NCBI RefSeq assembly: GCF_009695605.1
Contig: NZ_VUNQ01000004.1
Span: forward strand, 61,193-125,192
Direction: 5' to 3'
From: Tissierella pigra
GTDB taxonomy: Bacteria > Bacillota > Clostridia > Tissierellales > Tissierellaceae
Length of the DNA stretch: 64,000 nt
The notes under the pieces were generated by a model. The model was not told where the DNA came from. It made no database searches and worked only from the letters and a program-made list of their open reading frames with translations. Of the stretch, positions 8,848 through 17,673 are shown piece after piece. The position numbers were made by a program, and so were the translations under genes. How positions within the stretch are numbered: position 1 is the first letter of the stretch; each line of letters opens with the position of its first letter.

Positions 8848-10062
8848 ATGGGAACCATATGGACATTAAGTACCATAAAAGATGCTTATATCATTGAATT
8901 TGGTCCAGCGGGAACAACCCATTTTGCCATAGAAGGGCTTATGCAGTTAAATGGTGAACATAAAGCTAATGTATATACTACTCATATTAATGAAACAGAT
9001 ATTTCCTTTGGGAAACAAGATAGATTAGAAAATGCTATATTGGAAATAGATGGGCAATATAATCCTAAATATATATTTGTTATGGCATCTTCCATATCAG
9101 CCATTATAGGAACAGATATTGAAAGCATTTGTTTTGAAATGCAGTCTAAAGTTAGTGCAAAGTTGATTCCCATAACTACTGGTGGATATAATGGAGATCA
9201 TACATTGGGTATAGAAAGATCTTTAAATATGCTTTGTAAAGAAGTGGTAAAACCATCTGAAAACAAACAATCTAAAACTTATAATATTATAGGAAACAAT
9301 GTAGATGTTTTTAATTTCTTATCAGAGATGGAAGAAATTAAAAACATGATGAAAAATGGATTTGATTTTGATCCAAATACTATTTTTACAGCATATACGT
9401 CTATAGATGAAATAGAAAAGACTACTATGGGTGAAATTAATCTTGTACTTAGGGGAGAAGGATTAAAAGCAGCAAAAACTCTACAAAAAGAGCATAATAT
9501 GGATTACTATTATGGCAGGCCATATGGTTTAGAAGGAACAACTCTTTGGTTAAGAAATTTACAGGAAGCACTAGGGATTAATGTTAATGAAGATTATATA
9601 AGTAAAAAAACATCAGAAATAAGAAAACATTTAATGAGTTATAGATTTATGATTAGAGAAGTAAGAAATAAATCTGCAATATTAGTAGGAGATTATGATG
9701 TAGTTATAGGTTTAGCCAATTTATTGGAGGAATTAGGACTTTCAATAAAGAAAATAATAGTTAAACATAAATTATGTAAGGAAGTTAGAAAGTATATACC
9801 TGAAAAATGGGAAGAAATAATTGAGTTTAATTTAAGTGAAAGAGAATTAGAAGAATATTTAAAATCAGCACCTTCATATTTACTTTTGGCTGATGGAGGT
9901 ACGTTAAAATTGGAAAATCAATCTAGACTCCATCTTCAAATAGCAAATCCCAATTTCTCAAAGTATAGTATTTATCCTTATACCCCCTTCGTAGGATATA
10001 ACGGCACTTTATATATGATACAGTGTCTATTTGAGTTGGAAAAAAGCAAATCTAAATATTAG
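8848..10062 (+). CDS. NifK-like nitrogenase component 1 subunit (probable N-terminal frameshift)
   Basis: The 404-residue open frame matches component 1 subunits: FGPAGTTHFAIEG, THINETDISFGKQDRLENAI and MASSISAIIGTDIES align with the NifD-like neighbour. The cluster-binding Cys are replaced (Thr/Ser), so this subunit probably lacks most ligands. The ATG at 8848 has no ribosome binding site. A far better start is the ATG at 8810, overlapping the NifD-like gene, with AAAGGAGG about 8 nt upstream. One extra T in the five-T tract at 8825-8829 would join that start to this frame, giving MEFYKFFPTPSDRMGTIW. The gene is therefore either frameshifted, misread there, or starts late. Last gene of the operon. 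Confidence 0.82.
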   Translation: MGTIWTLSTIKDAYIIEFGPAGTTHFAIEGLMQLNGEHKANVYTTHINETDISFGKQDRLENAILEIDGQYNPKYIFVMASSISAIIGTDIESICFEMQSKVSAKLIPITTGGYNGDHTLGIERSLNMLCKEVVKPSENKQSKTYNIIGNNVDVFNFLSEMEEIKNMMKNGFDFDPNTIFTAYTSIDEIEKTTMGEINLVLRGEGLKAAKTLQKEHNMDYYYGRPYGLEGTTLWLRNLQEALGINVNEDYISKKTSEIRKHLMSYRFMIREVRNKSAILVGDYDVVIGLANLLEELGLSIKKIIVKHKLCKEVRKYIPEKWEEIIEFNLSERELEEYLKSAPSYLLLADGGTLKLENQSRLHLQIANPNFSKYSIYPYTPFVGYNGTLYMIQCLFELEKSKSKY

Positions 10063-10078
10063 CAAGTTTTTAAGGTTA

Positions 10079-10118
10079 AGGAAAAAGGTTCCCTAAGGGG
10101 AATCTTTTTCCTTTTAAA
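10079..10118 (+). terminator. Terminator of the nitrogenase-like operon
   Basis: GGAAAAAGGTTCCC pairs imperfectly with GGGGAATCTTTTTCC (arms about 10079-10093 and 10097-10111), followed by TTTT. It lies directly after the NifK-like stop codon. The next 250 bases to the adenine deaminase gene show no recognisable riboswitch or RNA gene. Confidence 0.7.
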
Positions 10119-10366
10119 ACATTTATATATAAAATATAGTGGAAATCAAAATTAAAGATTTAGCTTAAATATAAGTTTTGAAGATTGGGAAAATAATTCC
10201 TTGTTTTATCATACAATTAAAAAAATACAATATATACAGAATATACTGTAAATATGGAAACGTGGTAATCTACATACCTTCCTCAAAGATTCATTAGCCT
10301 TTTAACATTTGGCATAATAGTTCCAATATACATTGACGAAATATAAAATAAGGGGGCATGTGTTAA

Positions 10367-12184
10367 ATGTTAGATACAAGGAGTTTGAAATTAGTGGCAG
10401 ATAGGCTTCATTTAGTAGATACTTTATTAGATGAGAATGTTTATGCAGATAAAGTATTGACAGGTGGTAAAGTTGTAAATGTGATTACTAAAGAAATTTA
10501 TGAAGCAGAAATAGCCATTACAGGTGAGTATATATTAATGGTTGGAGACTGCTCAAAGCTTAAAGGACCTAAAACTGAAATAGTAGATGTTACAGGAAAA
10601 TATATAATGCCAGGATTTATAGATGCACATATGCACTTTGAATCAGCAATGCTTACGGCAACTGAATTCTCAAGGCTATCTTTACCTACAGGTACAACTT
10701 GTTTAATATCAGACCCACACGAAATAGGAAATGTATTAGGAAAAGTGGGAATGAAGGCAATGGCTGAAGAAGTAGCCACTCTTCCACAGCATGTTTATTT
10801 AAGAGTTCCTGCTTTAACTCCAGATTCACCAGGACTTGAAACGGCAGGAAAGAATATAACATCAAAAGATATACCAGAAATGCTTTCTTGGGAAACCGTT
10901 ACAGGAATAGGAGAAACCCAAGGGGTAACTACTATAAAATTTGTATACGAACATAACTATGAAGTTATAAAAGATACTATAGCTTCTACAGTATATGCCA
11001 GATCTATTGGAAAACAAGTTGATGGAAATATTGCAGGATTATTTGGGGAAGAACTAGCGGCTCATATAATCTGTGGAGGAACTGATATATCCTGTCATGA
11101 GACAACAACTAAAGAAGAAGCAGTTGAAAAACTAAGATATGGCGTATATGTTCTTATGAGAGAAGGATCTACTCAATATAATATGGCTCAATCTGTACGG
11201 GCTATAACTGAGGAAAAGTTAGATTCTAGAAGAGCAATCATTGCTACTGATGATATGTTAGCAGAAGATATTATAAACAAAGGACATATGAATGACATCA
11301 TAAGAAGAACTATAAAAGAAGGGGTAGATCCAGTTGAAGCTATACAAATGGCTACTATAAATCCAGCTACTTGGTTAGGACTTAGCCAAATAGGAGTATT
11401 AGCACCGGGTAAATATGCTGATATAGCAGTTATAGATGGAAAGCTTGAGGATATGAATGTATCACAAGTATTTCTAAAGGGAGAAAAAATAGCTGAAAAC
11501 AAGGAACTTCTAATTGATCTTCCTGTTTATACTTATCCAGATACAGTTAAGCAATCGGTAAAGAGAGAACCAATAACGGCTGAAAATTTAATGATAGCTT
11601 CTAATGATAATAAGGTGCTGGCAAATTGTATAGGACTTATTCCTCTAAACAATTTATCTGAAAAGCTACAGGTAGAATTACCAGTTGAAAATGGATATGT
11701 AAAATCAAATGTGGAGGACTTACTTCCAGTTGCAGTAGTTGGCAGACATGGGCAAAAGGATATAGGTAAATCATTTGTAAAAGGATTTGACCTTAAAGAA
11801 GGAGCTTTTGCCGAGACAGTATCTCATGATACCCATAATCTAATAGTTATAGGAACTAATTATGAAGATATGGCAGTAGCTGTAAATAGAGTTATAGAAT
11901 TACAAGGCGGAGTTGTTATAGCTAAAGGTGGAGAAGTGGTAGATGAATTGCCACTTAGAATATCTGGACTTATGACAGATGAGTTAACAGCTTATGAACT
12001 TACAGATAAAATGACAGCACTCCATGAAAAGGCAAAAGAAGTTCTAAAATGTTCTATACCTGCACCTTTTATGCACTTAGCATTTTTATCTTTATCTACA
12101 AGTCCAAAGTGGAAGATAACTGATAAAGGAGTAGTAGATGTTGAAAACTATAGAGTAATACCATCTATTGAGCCTATAAAATAA
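10367..12184 (+). CDS. ade: Adenine deaminase
   Basis: This 605-residue amidohydrolase hydrolyses adenine to hypoxanthine and ammonia. Features are the metal-binding HMHFES segment in PGFIDAHMHFESAM, later SCHETTTKEEA and IATDDMLAED, and the C-terminal adenine-deaminase domain (VVGRHGQKDIGKSFVKGFDL, HDTHNLIVIGTN). Length and order match the Bacillota Ade enzymes. The ATG follows AAGGGGGCATGTGTTAA. With guanine deaminase at 50503 it supports purine use as nitrogen or carbon source. The next gene is a membrane protein that could be functionally linked. Confidence 0.95.
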   Translation: MLDTRSLKLVADRLHLVDTLLDENVYADKVLTGGKVVNVITKEIYEAEIAITGEYILMVGDCSKLKGPKTEIVDVTGKYIMPGFIDAHMHFESAMLTATEFSRLSLPTGTTCLISDPHEIGNVLGKVGMKAMAEEVATLPQHVYLRVPALTPDSPGLETAGKNITSKDIPEMLSWETVTGIGETQGVTTIKFVYEHNYEVIKDTIASTVYARSIGKQVDGNIAGLFGEELAAHIICGGTDISCHETTTKEEAVEKLRYGVYVLMREGSTQYNMAQSVRAITEEKLDSRRAIIATDDMLAEDIINKGHMNDIIRRTIKEGVDPVEAIQMATINPATWLGLSQIGVLAPGKYADIAVIDGKLEDMNVSQVFLKGEKIAENKELLIDLPVYTYPDTVKQSVKREPITAENLMIASNDNKVLANCIGLIPLNNLSEKLQVELPVENGYVKSNVEDLLPVAVVGRHGQKDIGKSFVKGFDLKEGAFAETVSHDTHNLIVIGTNYEDMAVAVNRVIELQGGVVIAKGGEVVDELPLRISGLMTDELTAYELTDKMTALHEKAKEVLKCSIPAPFMHLAFLSLSTSPKWKITDKGVVDVENYRVIPSIEPIK

Positions 12185-12220
12185 GTAGAAATCAAAAAAT
12201 AATTAGTAGATAATAATATT

Positions 12221-12248
12221 TATGGCTGGAGATATGTCTCCAGCCATA
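12221..12248. repeat. Perfect 12-bp-arm hairpin without T-run
   Basis: TATGGCTGGAGA pairs with TCTCCAGCCATA around a 4-base loop. It follows the ade stop but lacks a U-tract, so it may be a weak terminator, an RNA-stability hairpin or an attenuator before the next gene. Confidence 0.6.
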
Positions 12249-12308
12249 TGTAAGAATTCAAGTGATTTTTATTAACTAAATACCACAAAATAAGAAAGAG
12301 GGTATAAT

Positions 12309-13517
12309 ATGATAGATGAAAAGCAAAAAATCACTAATAAGACTACAGCTTCTTTTCTTGGACTTATGATAATTTCAATAGTAGGTCTTATTTTATACTT
12401 ATTATTGTCTAATATTATGATTGTAACAAAATGGCTTCCTTATGAGTCCATAGTAGAGGGCATAATGGAAAACAATATAATATCTAAATTTATTTGGATG
12501 ATAAAAGATTTTTCTGAAGGACAGTTTTATGGAGGACTATTTGCAAGTATGAGTCTTATTATAGGTGCTATAATACCATGGAGATTAGATGTAAAAAAAT
12601 CTAAATATGCTGGTATAAATATATCCTATGGCTTAAATATATGGCCATGGATATTTGCATCGCAGATTTTGACCATGTTAATAGCAGTATTTGTATTGGG
12701 ATATTTGAGTCTTTTAGATAATGACACTTTTTCATGGATTCCTACATTTCTATTATTAGTGGGAGCGCCACAGGCAGTGTTGTGTGTATATGGACCTAGT
12801 GTTAAATCACTATTTACAGGTTCAATTTTAGGGGGATTGCTTACAGTTCCCATGGCAAATTGGATTAATAACTATATAATAGTACCTATTGGAATGCCAG
12901 GAACTATAGCAAATTACTTTGCCTTAGCAGGGGCTATAACTATAACTTTGCAAGTCTGTAGTTTGCTTCCATGGATGGAGAAAAGGCCATTTAATACCAT
13001 TGATTATGGACCATCGCCTAATGAAGAAGAAATGTATAAAACTTTGAAAAATCCTCTATGGATTATTAGGAGAACTTTGGCAGATTTTACTGACCCACTT
13101 TTCTATGGAAATGAAATAGCTTCTTTTTTTCTAATAGTTGGAGCTATAATAGATTGGTTTCTAAACTCTAAACATGGATTTCTCGGTTCACAAGTTTTTC
13201 CAGCAATATTATTGTCTCAATTATTAAGCGGAGGAATAGGGGTATATTTGTATGGCAGAAAACATTTAGAAAATGGTTGGTATCCTACTTATGTACCAGT
13301 AGTAAGTATAGCTCCATTTTGTGTTTTAACTTTTGGAACTACTTTGCCTGTAATACTATTTTCTTCAATCTTTGGTGCAATAATAGGTGCGCCCTTTGCT
13401 GAATTATTAAACAGAAATCTTCCAGAACATCTTCATGGAGTTATACCAAATGTACTAGCCATGGGTATTACTACTATGTTTACGATAAGTGTTATGAATT
13501 ATTTACCTTGGTTTTAA
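12309..13517 (+). CDS. Polytopic membrane protein of unknown function, internally duplicated
   Basis: A 402-residue very hydrophobic protein with about ten predicted membrane segments and no family I can name with certainty. Two halves resemble each other: FASMSLIIGAIIPWRLD-KKSKYAG around residue 80 and IASFFLIVGAIIDWFLNSKHGFLG around residue 275. Similarly GGLLTVPMANW and GAIIGAPFAELL, each followed by a Gly/Pro-Ala-rich helix, match at equivalent places. Such inverted or tandem duplication is typical of transporters. The start follows AAAGAGGGTATAAT. Its position after ade suggests, but does not prove, purine transport. Confidence 0.75.
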   Translation: MIDEKQKITNKTTASFLGLMIISIVGLILYLLLSNIMIVTKWLPYESIVEGIMENNIISKFIWMIKDFSEGQFYGGLFASMSLIIGAIIPWRLDVKKSKYAGINISYGLNIWPWIFASQILTMLIAVFVLGYLSLLDNDTFSWIPTFLLLVGAPQAVLCVYGPSVKSLFTGSILGGLLTVPMANWINNYIIVPIGMPGTIANYFALAGAITITLQVCSLLPWMEKRPFNTIDYGPSPNEEEMYKTLKNPLWIIRRTLADFTDPLFYGNEIASFFLIVGAIIDWFLNSKHGFLGSQVFPAILLSQLLSGGIGVYLYGRKHLENGWYPTYVPVVSIAPFCVLTFGTTLPVILFSSIFGAIIGAPFAELLNRNLPEHLHGVIPNVLAMGITTMFTISVMNYLPWF

Positions 13518-13548
13518 GGGTACCCTTTAAGGATACCCTTTTATTTTA
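13515..13548 (+). terminator. Terminator after the membrane protein
   Basis: AAGGGTACC and GGATACCCTT form an imperfect hairpin overlapping the stop codon, followed by TTTTATTTTATT. Confidence 0.7.
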
Positions 13549-13643
13549 TTATTGGTAATATAATTTTTAGATTATATGGATTAATTGATTTTCAATAGGG
13601 TATTACTAGAATTAGAATATGATATAAAACTAGGAGGATTTAT

Positions 13644-14138
13644 ATGGCAAACTTTGAAACTGAAAGTTATTCTAAAATAATTGAATACATTTTAAAGAAT
13701 CATCACACTCCATTGAAGAAGGAGTTACCTGAGTTGGAGAAATTAGTATATACAATATTTAAAGTTCATTTTGAAGATATGGGTGATGTTTTAGAGAAGG
13801 TTCATAAACTATATGGACAGCTAAAGATTACTTTAGAATCCCATATAATAAAGGAAGAAAGAGCATTATTCTTTAACATAAGGGACTATGATAAAGATAA
13901 ATCAAAGGATTTATTAGAGGAAATACTTAAAGAAATCAAAAGTGTTGAAATGGATAATAAAGAAATAGAAGAACTGGTAAAGGAAATTAGAAAAGCAACA
14001 GATGATTATTTAATTCCACCTACCAGTTGTCCTACTTATGAAAATACTTATGATAGATTAAAAGATTTAGAGAAAAGCTTATATGAACATATAGAAATAG
14101 AAAATATATTATTTCTTAGATTAAAAGATGAAAAATAG
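13644..14138 (+). CDS. Hemerythrin-like (HHE domain) protein
   Basis: A 164-residue all-helical protein with the His/Glu pattern of HHE cation-binding domains. Candidate ligands are His in KNHHTPLKKELPELE, His in KVHFEDMGDVLEK, HIIKEERALFF (His and Glu) and HIEIENILFLRL (His and Glu) at the C-terminus. The pattern resembles the di-iron domain of ScdA/YtfE proteins that repair nitrosylated or oxidised Fe-S clusters, although the N-terminal ScdA domain is absent. It may bind O2, NO or iron. The ATG follows TAGGAGGATTTAT. Monocistronic, ended by a convergent terminator. Confidence 0.85.
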   Translation: MANFETESYSKIIEYILKNHHTPLKKELPELEKLVYTIFKVHFEDMGDVLEKVHKLYGQLKITLESHIIKEERALFFNIRDYDKDKSKDLLEEILKEIKSVEMDNKEIEELVKEIRKATDDYLIPPTSCPTYENTYDRLKDLEKSLYEHIEIENILFLRLKDEK

Positions 14139-14149
14139 TAGACAAAAAT

Positions 14150-14190
14150 AAACATCTCAAACTGCTTATTAATGCAGTTTGAGATGTTTT
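14150..14190. terminator. Bidirectional terminator
   Basis: A perfect 16-bp-arm inverted repeat (14150-14165 and 14174-14189) is flanked by A and T runs and serves the convergent genes for the HHE protein and the ABC exporter. Confidence 0.85.
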
Positions 14191-14209
14191 ATATATACTT
14201 AAATAAATT

Positions 14210-16567
14210 CTACTCTGTTCTTAAAGCCTCTACAGGATCTTTCTTAGCTGCCATTCTTGCAGGAAGCATACCTCCAAGTAATGTAAGAGCTACACTTATT
14301 CCTAATAAACTAAGTCCATGCAGTGGATTTAATTGTGCTACATTAGTTAAACCTGTCATGTTTTCAATTACTACATTTACTGGGAATGTAAGAAGATATG
14401 CAATGCCTATACCTAAAATACCAGAGAAGGTTCCTATGATAAAGGTTTCAGCATTAAATACACGGGTTATATCTTTCTTTCTTGCTCCAAGGGCACGCAA
14501 TATGCCTATTTCCTTTGTACGTTCTAAAACAGATATATAGGTTATTATTCCAATCATAATTAAAGAAACTATAAGAGAAATTCCTGCAAAAGCAATAAGT
14601 ACTATGGTAATGCCATCCATAATGCCACCAGTCATTTCTGTCATAGTGTTTGCAAGGTCAGAATAAATAATTGCATCTTCTTTAGATTTATCTCTATTAT
14701 ATGAATCCAGTTTATCTAAGACAGCATCTTTAGACTCAAAATCAGAAGGATATAGATAAATCATTTGAGGAATGGAATCTCCCCCTATATAAGCTAGAAA
14801 TGTAGTTTTAGCTGTTTCATCTAATTTTTCCATAGTTATAACATTATGGTCTGCATCACGTTGTGCTTTTACAATTTCAGAATCTTTAGCTAAGTCTATT
14901 ATGCGTTGAACAAGTTTGTCACTATATGCTATTCCGTTTCCAACAATACCAAAAGTCATATCTTCCTTTAATCGTACAATTCCAGATAGTTTTAAAGGAA
15001 TATTATCCTTTGAGTTATACACTTCTTTGTAATCGGAACTAGGAAGAAAGGTATTCATTTCAGTCTTAGTATAAAAGTTATCATTGGAAATTAATTTGAA
15101 TTCTGTTCCTACTAAGTCTTCAAAATCTATACTTTCTATATTGTCAGTGTCAAAGCCTAGATTTTTAAGTACTGAATAATCTATACGATTTTGATTGTCA
15201 ATAACCAACACTAAGTCTGTTTCATCTTTTGGATATTCACCAGCAAGAAGATCATAATTTTTTTCTAAATAAGATATTCCTGAACTATCCAAAGGTTCAG
15301 GATATGATGATAAGCCACCTGTACCTAATGCCATAGGTTGACCATTTCCATTATTCATATTTAAGCCAATAGCCAAGGATACTGGCAATACTTCTCCATC
15401 TTTTTCACGAAGTATATTCATGCCTGTCATTCTAGTATATCCAATACTACTTAGGATTTCAGGATCCATATCATTAATATATCTAATATAGTCTTCTGTA
15501 ATAATATTTTTGTGTGTTATGGTATTCTCAGTAGAGTCATAAAGATAAACTTTACTTGAATTTCTAATCTTAGTATTATTTTCTACATTGTTAGTATGCT
15601 CTCCATACATCTTCTCAAGACTTTCTTTATCTGTATCCATAGTATTTTGAGAAATTATAATAGGAAACTCCGAAAGTGCATCTCTTTGAAATTGGTCAAT
15701 TTGAATTTTGAATCCAGTAGAAAGACTGAGTATCAATGCTATACCAATAAGACCTATACTGGAAGCAAAAGCAGTTAGGGCTGTTCTCCATTTTTTTGTT
15801 GCAATATTTTTTCCAGATAGCTTTAGTGCTGTAGTAAAACTCATGCTTGTTTTCTTTATTGAATATCCAGTTTCCTCTTTAATATCTTCATAAGGGTTGG
15901 AGTCATCTATAACTTGCCCATCTTTGAATTTCACAATACGATCTGCATATTGCTCTGCAAGTTCTGGATTGTGAGTAACCATAATGACTAGCTTATCATC
16001 AGCAATTTCTTTAATAAGCTCCATGATTTGTTTGCTGGTAGAGGTATCAAGAGCACCTGTAGGTTCATCTGCTAGAATGATGTCTGGATCATTGGCAAGG
16101 GCACGAGCTATGGCAACTCTTTGCATTTGTCCTCCAGAGAGCTGGTTTGGTTTCTTGTGCATATGATCCTTTAGACCAACTTTGTCCAATACCTCCATTG
16201 CCTTTTTGTACTTTTCTACAGAGGAAACACCACTTAAAGTCATTCCCATTTCCACATTATCAATAATACTTAAATGTCCAATTAAGTTATAGCTTTGAAA
16301 GATAAACCCTACACTATTATTACGATAAGCATCCCAGTCAGAATCCTCAAATTTCTTGGTGGATTTGCTGTTAATAATCAAATCCCCACTATCATACTGA
16401 TCAAGACCGCCGATTATATTGAGACAGGTAGTTTTTCCCGAGCCACTTTGACCTAAAATAGCCACAAATTCATTTTGTCTAAAGTTTAAGCTTACATTAT
16501 CTAAGGCGATTTGTGTAAAATCACCGGTAGTGTAGCTTTTTTTAATATTTTTTAATTGTAACACCAT
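14210..16567 (-). CDS. MacB/FtsX-type ABC transporter, fused ATPase and permease
   Basis: This 785-residue protein fuses an N-terminal ATPase (Walker [10 protein letters not shown], signature [15 protein letters not shown], Walker [13 protein letters not shown], switch His [11 protein letters not shown]) to a permease. One membrane helix follows near residue 260, then a large extracellular domain (about 285-630), and three C-terminal FtsX helices (around 645-775). In MacB-like systems such proteins act as mechanotransmitters exporting peptides or lipoproteins, or sense antimicrobial peptides. No separate periplasmic adaptor is present, as expected in Gram-positive cells. It is divergent from the response regulator at 16999, across a repeat element. 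Confidence 0.9.
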   Translation of the reverse strand: MVLQLKNIKKSYTTGDFTQIALDNVSLNFRQNEFVAILGQSGSGKTTCLNIIGGLDQYDSGDLIINSKSTKKFEDSDWDAYRNNSVGFIFQSYNLIGHLSIIDNVEMGMTLSGVSSVEKYKKAMEVLDKVGLKDHMHKKPNQLSGGQMQRVAIARALANDPDIILADEPTGALDTSTSKQIMELIKEIADDKLVIMVTHNPELAEQYADRIVKFKDGQVIDDSNPYEDIKEETGYSIKKTSMSFTTALKLSGKNIATKKWRTALTAFASSIGLIGIALILSLSTGFKIQIDQFQRDALSEFPIIISQNTMDTDKESLEKMYGEHTNNVENNTKIRNSSKVYLYDSTENTITHKNIITEDYIRYINDMDPEILSSIGYTRMTGMNILREKDGEVLPVSLAIGLNMNNGNGQPMALGTGGLSSYPEPLDSSGISYLEKNYDLLAGEYPKDETDLVLVIDNQNRIDYSVLKNLGFDTDNIESIDFEDLVGTEFKLISNDNFYTKTEMNTFLPSSDYKEVYNSKDNIPLKLSGIVRLKEDMTFGIVGNGIAYSDKLVQRIIDLAKDSEIVKAQRDADHNVITMEKLDETAKTTFLAYIGGDSIPQMIYLYPSDFESKDAVLDKLDSYNRDKSKEDAIIYSDLANTMTEMTGGIMDGITIVLIAFAGISLIVSLIMIGIITYISVLERTKEIGILRALGARKKDITRVFNAETFIIGTFSGILGIGIAYLLTFPVNVVIENMTGLTNVAQLNPLHGLSLLGISVALTLLGGMLPARMAAKKDPVEALRTE

Positions 16568-16634
16568 ATCCTCTCCTTCGTTATTTTACTGCTATAAGGG
16601 AAGTATAATACATTATTATTAACTCAATATAAAC

Positions 16635-16860
16635 TATAGATAACTAATATCATAATAAAAAATACTAAGAGAGTGCATTTGTAGAATATGGAATAGCTCC
16701 CAATGAATGAAGCTATAAAAGCCGTTAAGAAATTTATTTGTTTGAGGGAAGCGAGTTATAAATTTTAGGATTTTGTAGCTGAATGAATTGTAGGAGTTAT
16801 CCATATTCGAAACAGCACGAACGTGTATTTTTTCATTATGGTTTATGTTAGTTATCTATA
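16635..16860. mobile_element. MITE-like 226-bp imperfect inverted repeat
   Basis: The stretch between the ABC exporter and the response regulator holds no gene. It starts with TATAGATAACTAA (16635-16647) and ends with the perfect reverse complement (16848-16860). Further inward, CATAATAAAAAATAC pairs with GTATTTTTTCATTATG, and GAATATGGA pairs with TCCATATTC. The whole unit can thus fold back on itself with interruptions. This is the form of a miniature inverted-repeat element or a long structured RNA. No transposase and no clear target duplication are seen, and no second copy was noticed in the window. Confidence 0.65.
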
Positions 16861-16998
16861 AAATAATTTTTAATTTTATATTTGTTTAAATTCAGTTAAT
16901 AAAAAAGAGATATTATAAAAAATAGGATAATGAGTTAAAATTTAAATGTAAGTTTAACTATGATATAATAAATTCAAATTTTACTGGGAGGCTTGAAT

Positions 16999-17673
16999 AT
17001 GTTTAACATAATGGTTGTTGAAGATAATGATAATACTAGAAAACTAATGGAAGCTGTACTTTTAGAAAATGGATATATACCAGTTTTGGCAAAAGATGGC
17101 TTGGAGGCTTTGGAAATTTTAGATAGGCAACATATAGATTTAATAGTATTAGATATTATGATGCCCAATATGGATGGATATGAATTGACAAAAGTACTGC
17201 GGGAATCAGGATACAACCTTCCGATTTTAATGGTAACAGCAAAGGAGGAATCTTCAGATAAGAAGAAGGGATTTATCATAGGAACCGATGATTATATGGT
17301 AAAACCTGTAGATGAAGAGGAGATGATTTTACGCATAGCAGCACTTCTAAGACGTTCCAAAATTGCCAGTGAGCATAGACTGGTAATTGGAAAAACTGAA
17401 CTATATTATGATGAACTTACAGTGAGACAAAAAGGGAAAATTGAAGAACTGCCTCAGAAAGAATTTATGTTACTTTTTAAATTGTTATCCTATCAAAATA
17501 AAATTTTTACTAGAAGGCAATTAATGGATGAAATATGGGGGCTAGAAAGTGATTCTGATGAACGTACAGTAGATGTACATATTAATAGACTTAGAGAGCG
17601 TTTTAAGAATAATAAGGATTTTGAAATCATTACAATACGTGGGTTAGGTTATAAGGCGGTGAAAGGTAAATGA
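16999..17673 (+). CDS. OmpR/PhoB-family response regulator
   Basis: A 224-residue regulator with a receiver domain (acidic VVEDND, phospho-Asp in LIVLDIMMPNMDGYE, Lys in MVKPVDEEEM) and a C-terminal winged helix (RRQLMDEIWGLESDSDERTVDVHINRLRERF). The ATG at 16999 is chosen because GGAGG lies 7 nt upstream; a TTG at 16993 is too close. Its stop overlaps the kinase start by 4 bases (ATGA). Regulators of this type next to a MacB-like transporter often control it, so the divergent exporter is a plausible target; this is inference. Confidence 0.93.
   Translation: MFNIMVVEDNDNTRKLMEAVLLENGYIPVLAKDGLEALEILDRQHIDLIVLDIMMPNMDGYELTKVLRESGYNLPILMVTAKEESSDKKKGFIIGTDDYMVKPVDEEEMILRIAALLRRSKIASEHRLVIGKTELYYDELTVRQKGKIEELPQKEFMLLFKLLSYQNKIFTRRQLMDEIWGLESDSDERTVDVHINRLRERFKNNKDFEIITIRGLGYKAVKGK

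Noticed and set aside
4013..10062. True nitrogen-fixing nifHDK operon
   Set aside because: The proteins are short, the K-like subunit lacks cluster Cys, and no nifB, nifE, nifN or nifV genes are present; an importer lies in the middle.
10310..10327. TTGGCATAATAGTTCC upstream of ade as a sigma-54 promoter
   Set aside because: The -24 element fits, but the -12 position has CC instead of the required GC and no activator gene is adjacent.
10120..10366. Purine riboswitch in front of adenine deaminase
   Set aside because: The region is AT-rich and has no recognisable conserved purine-aptamer core.
16635..16860. Insertion sequence remnant
   Set aside because: No transposase fragment is present in any frame; the form is that of a MITE-like or structured element.
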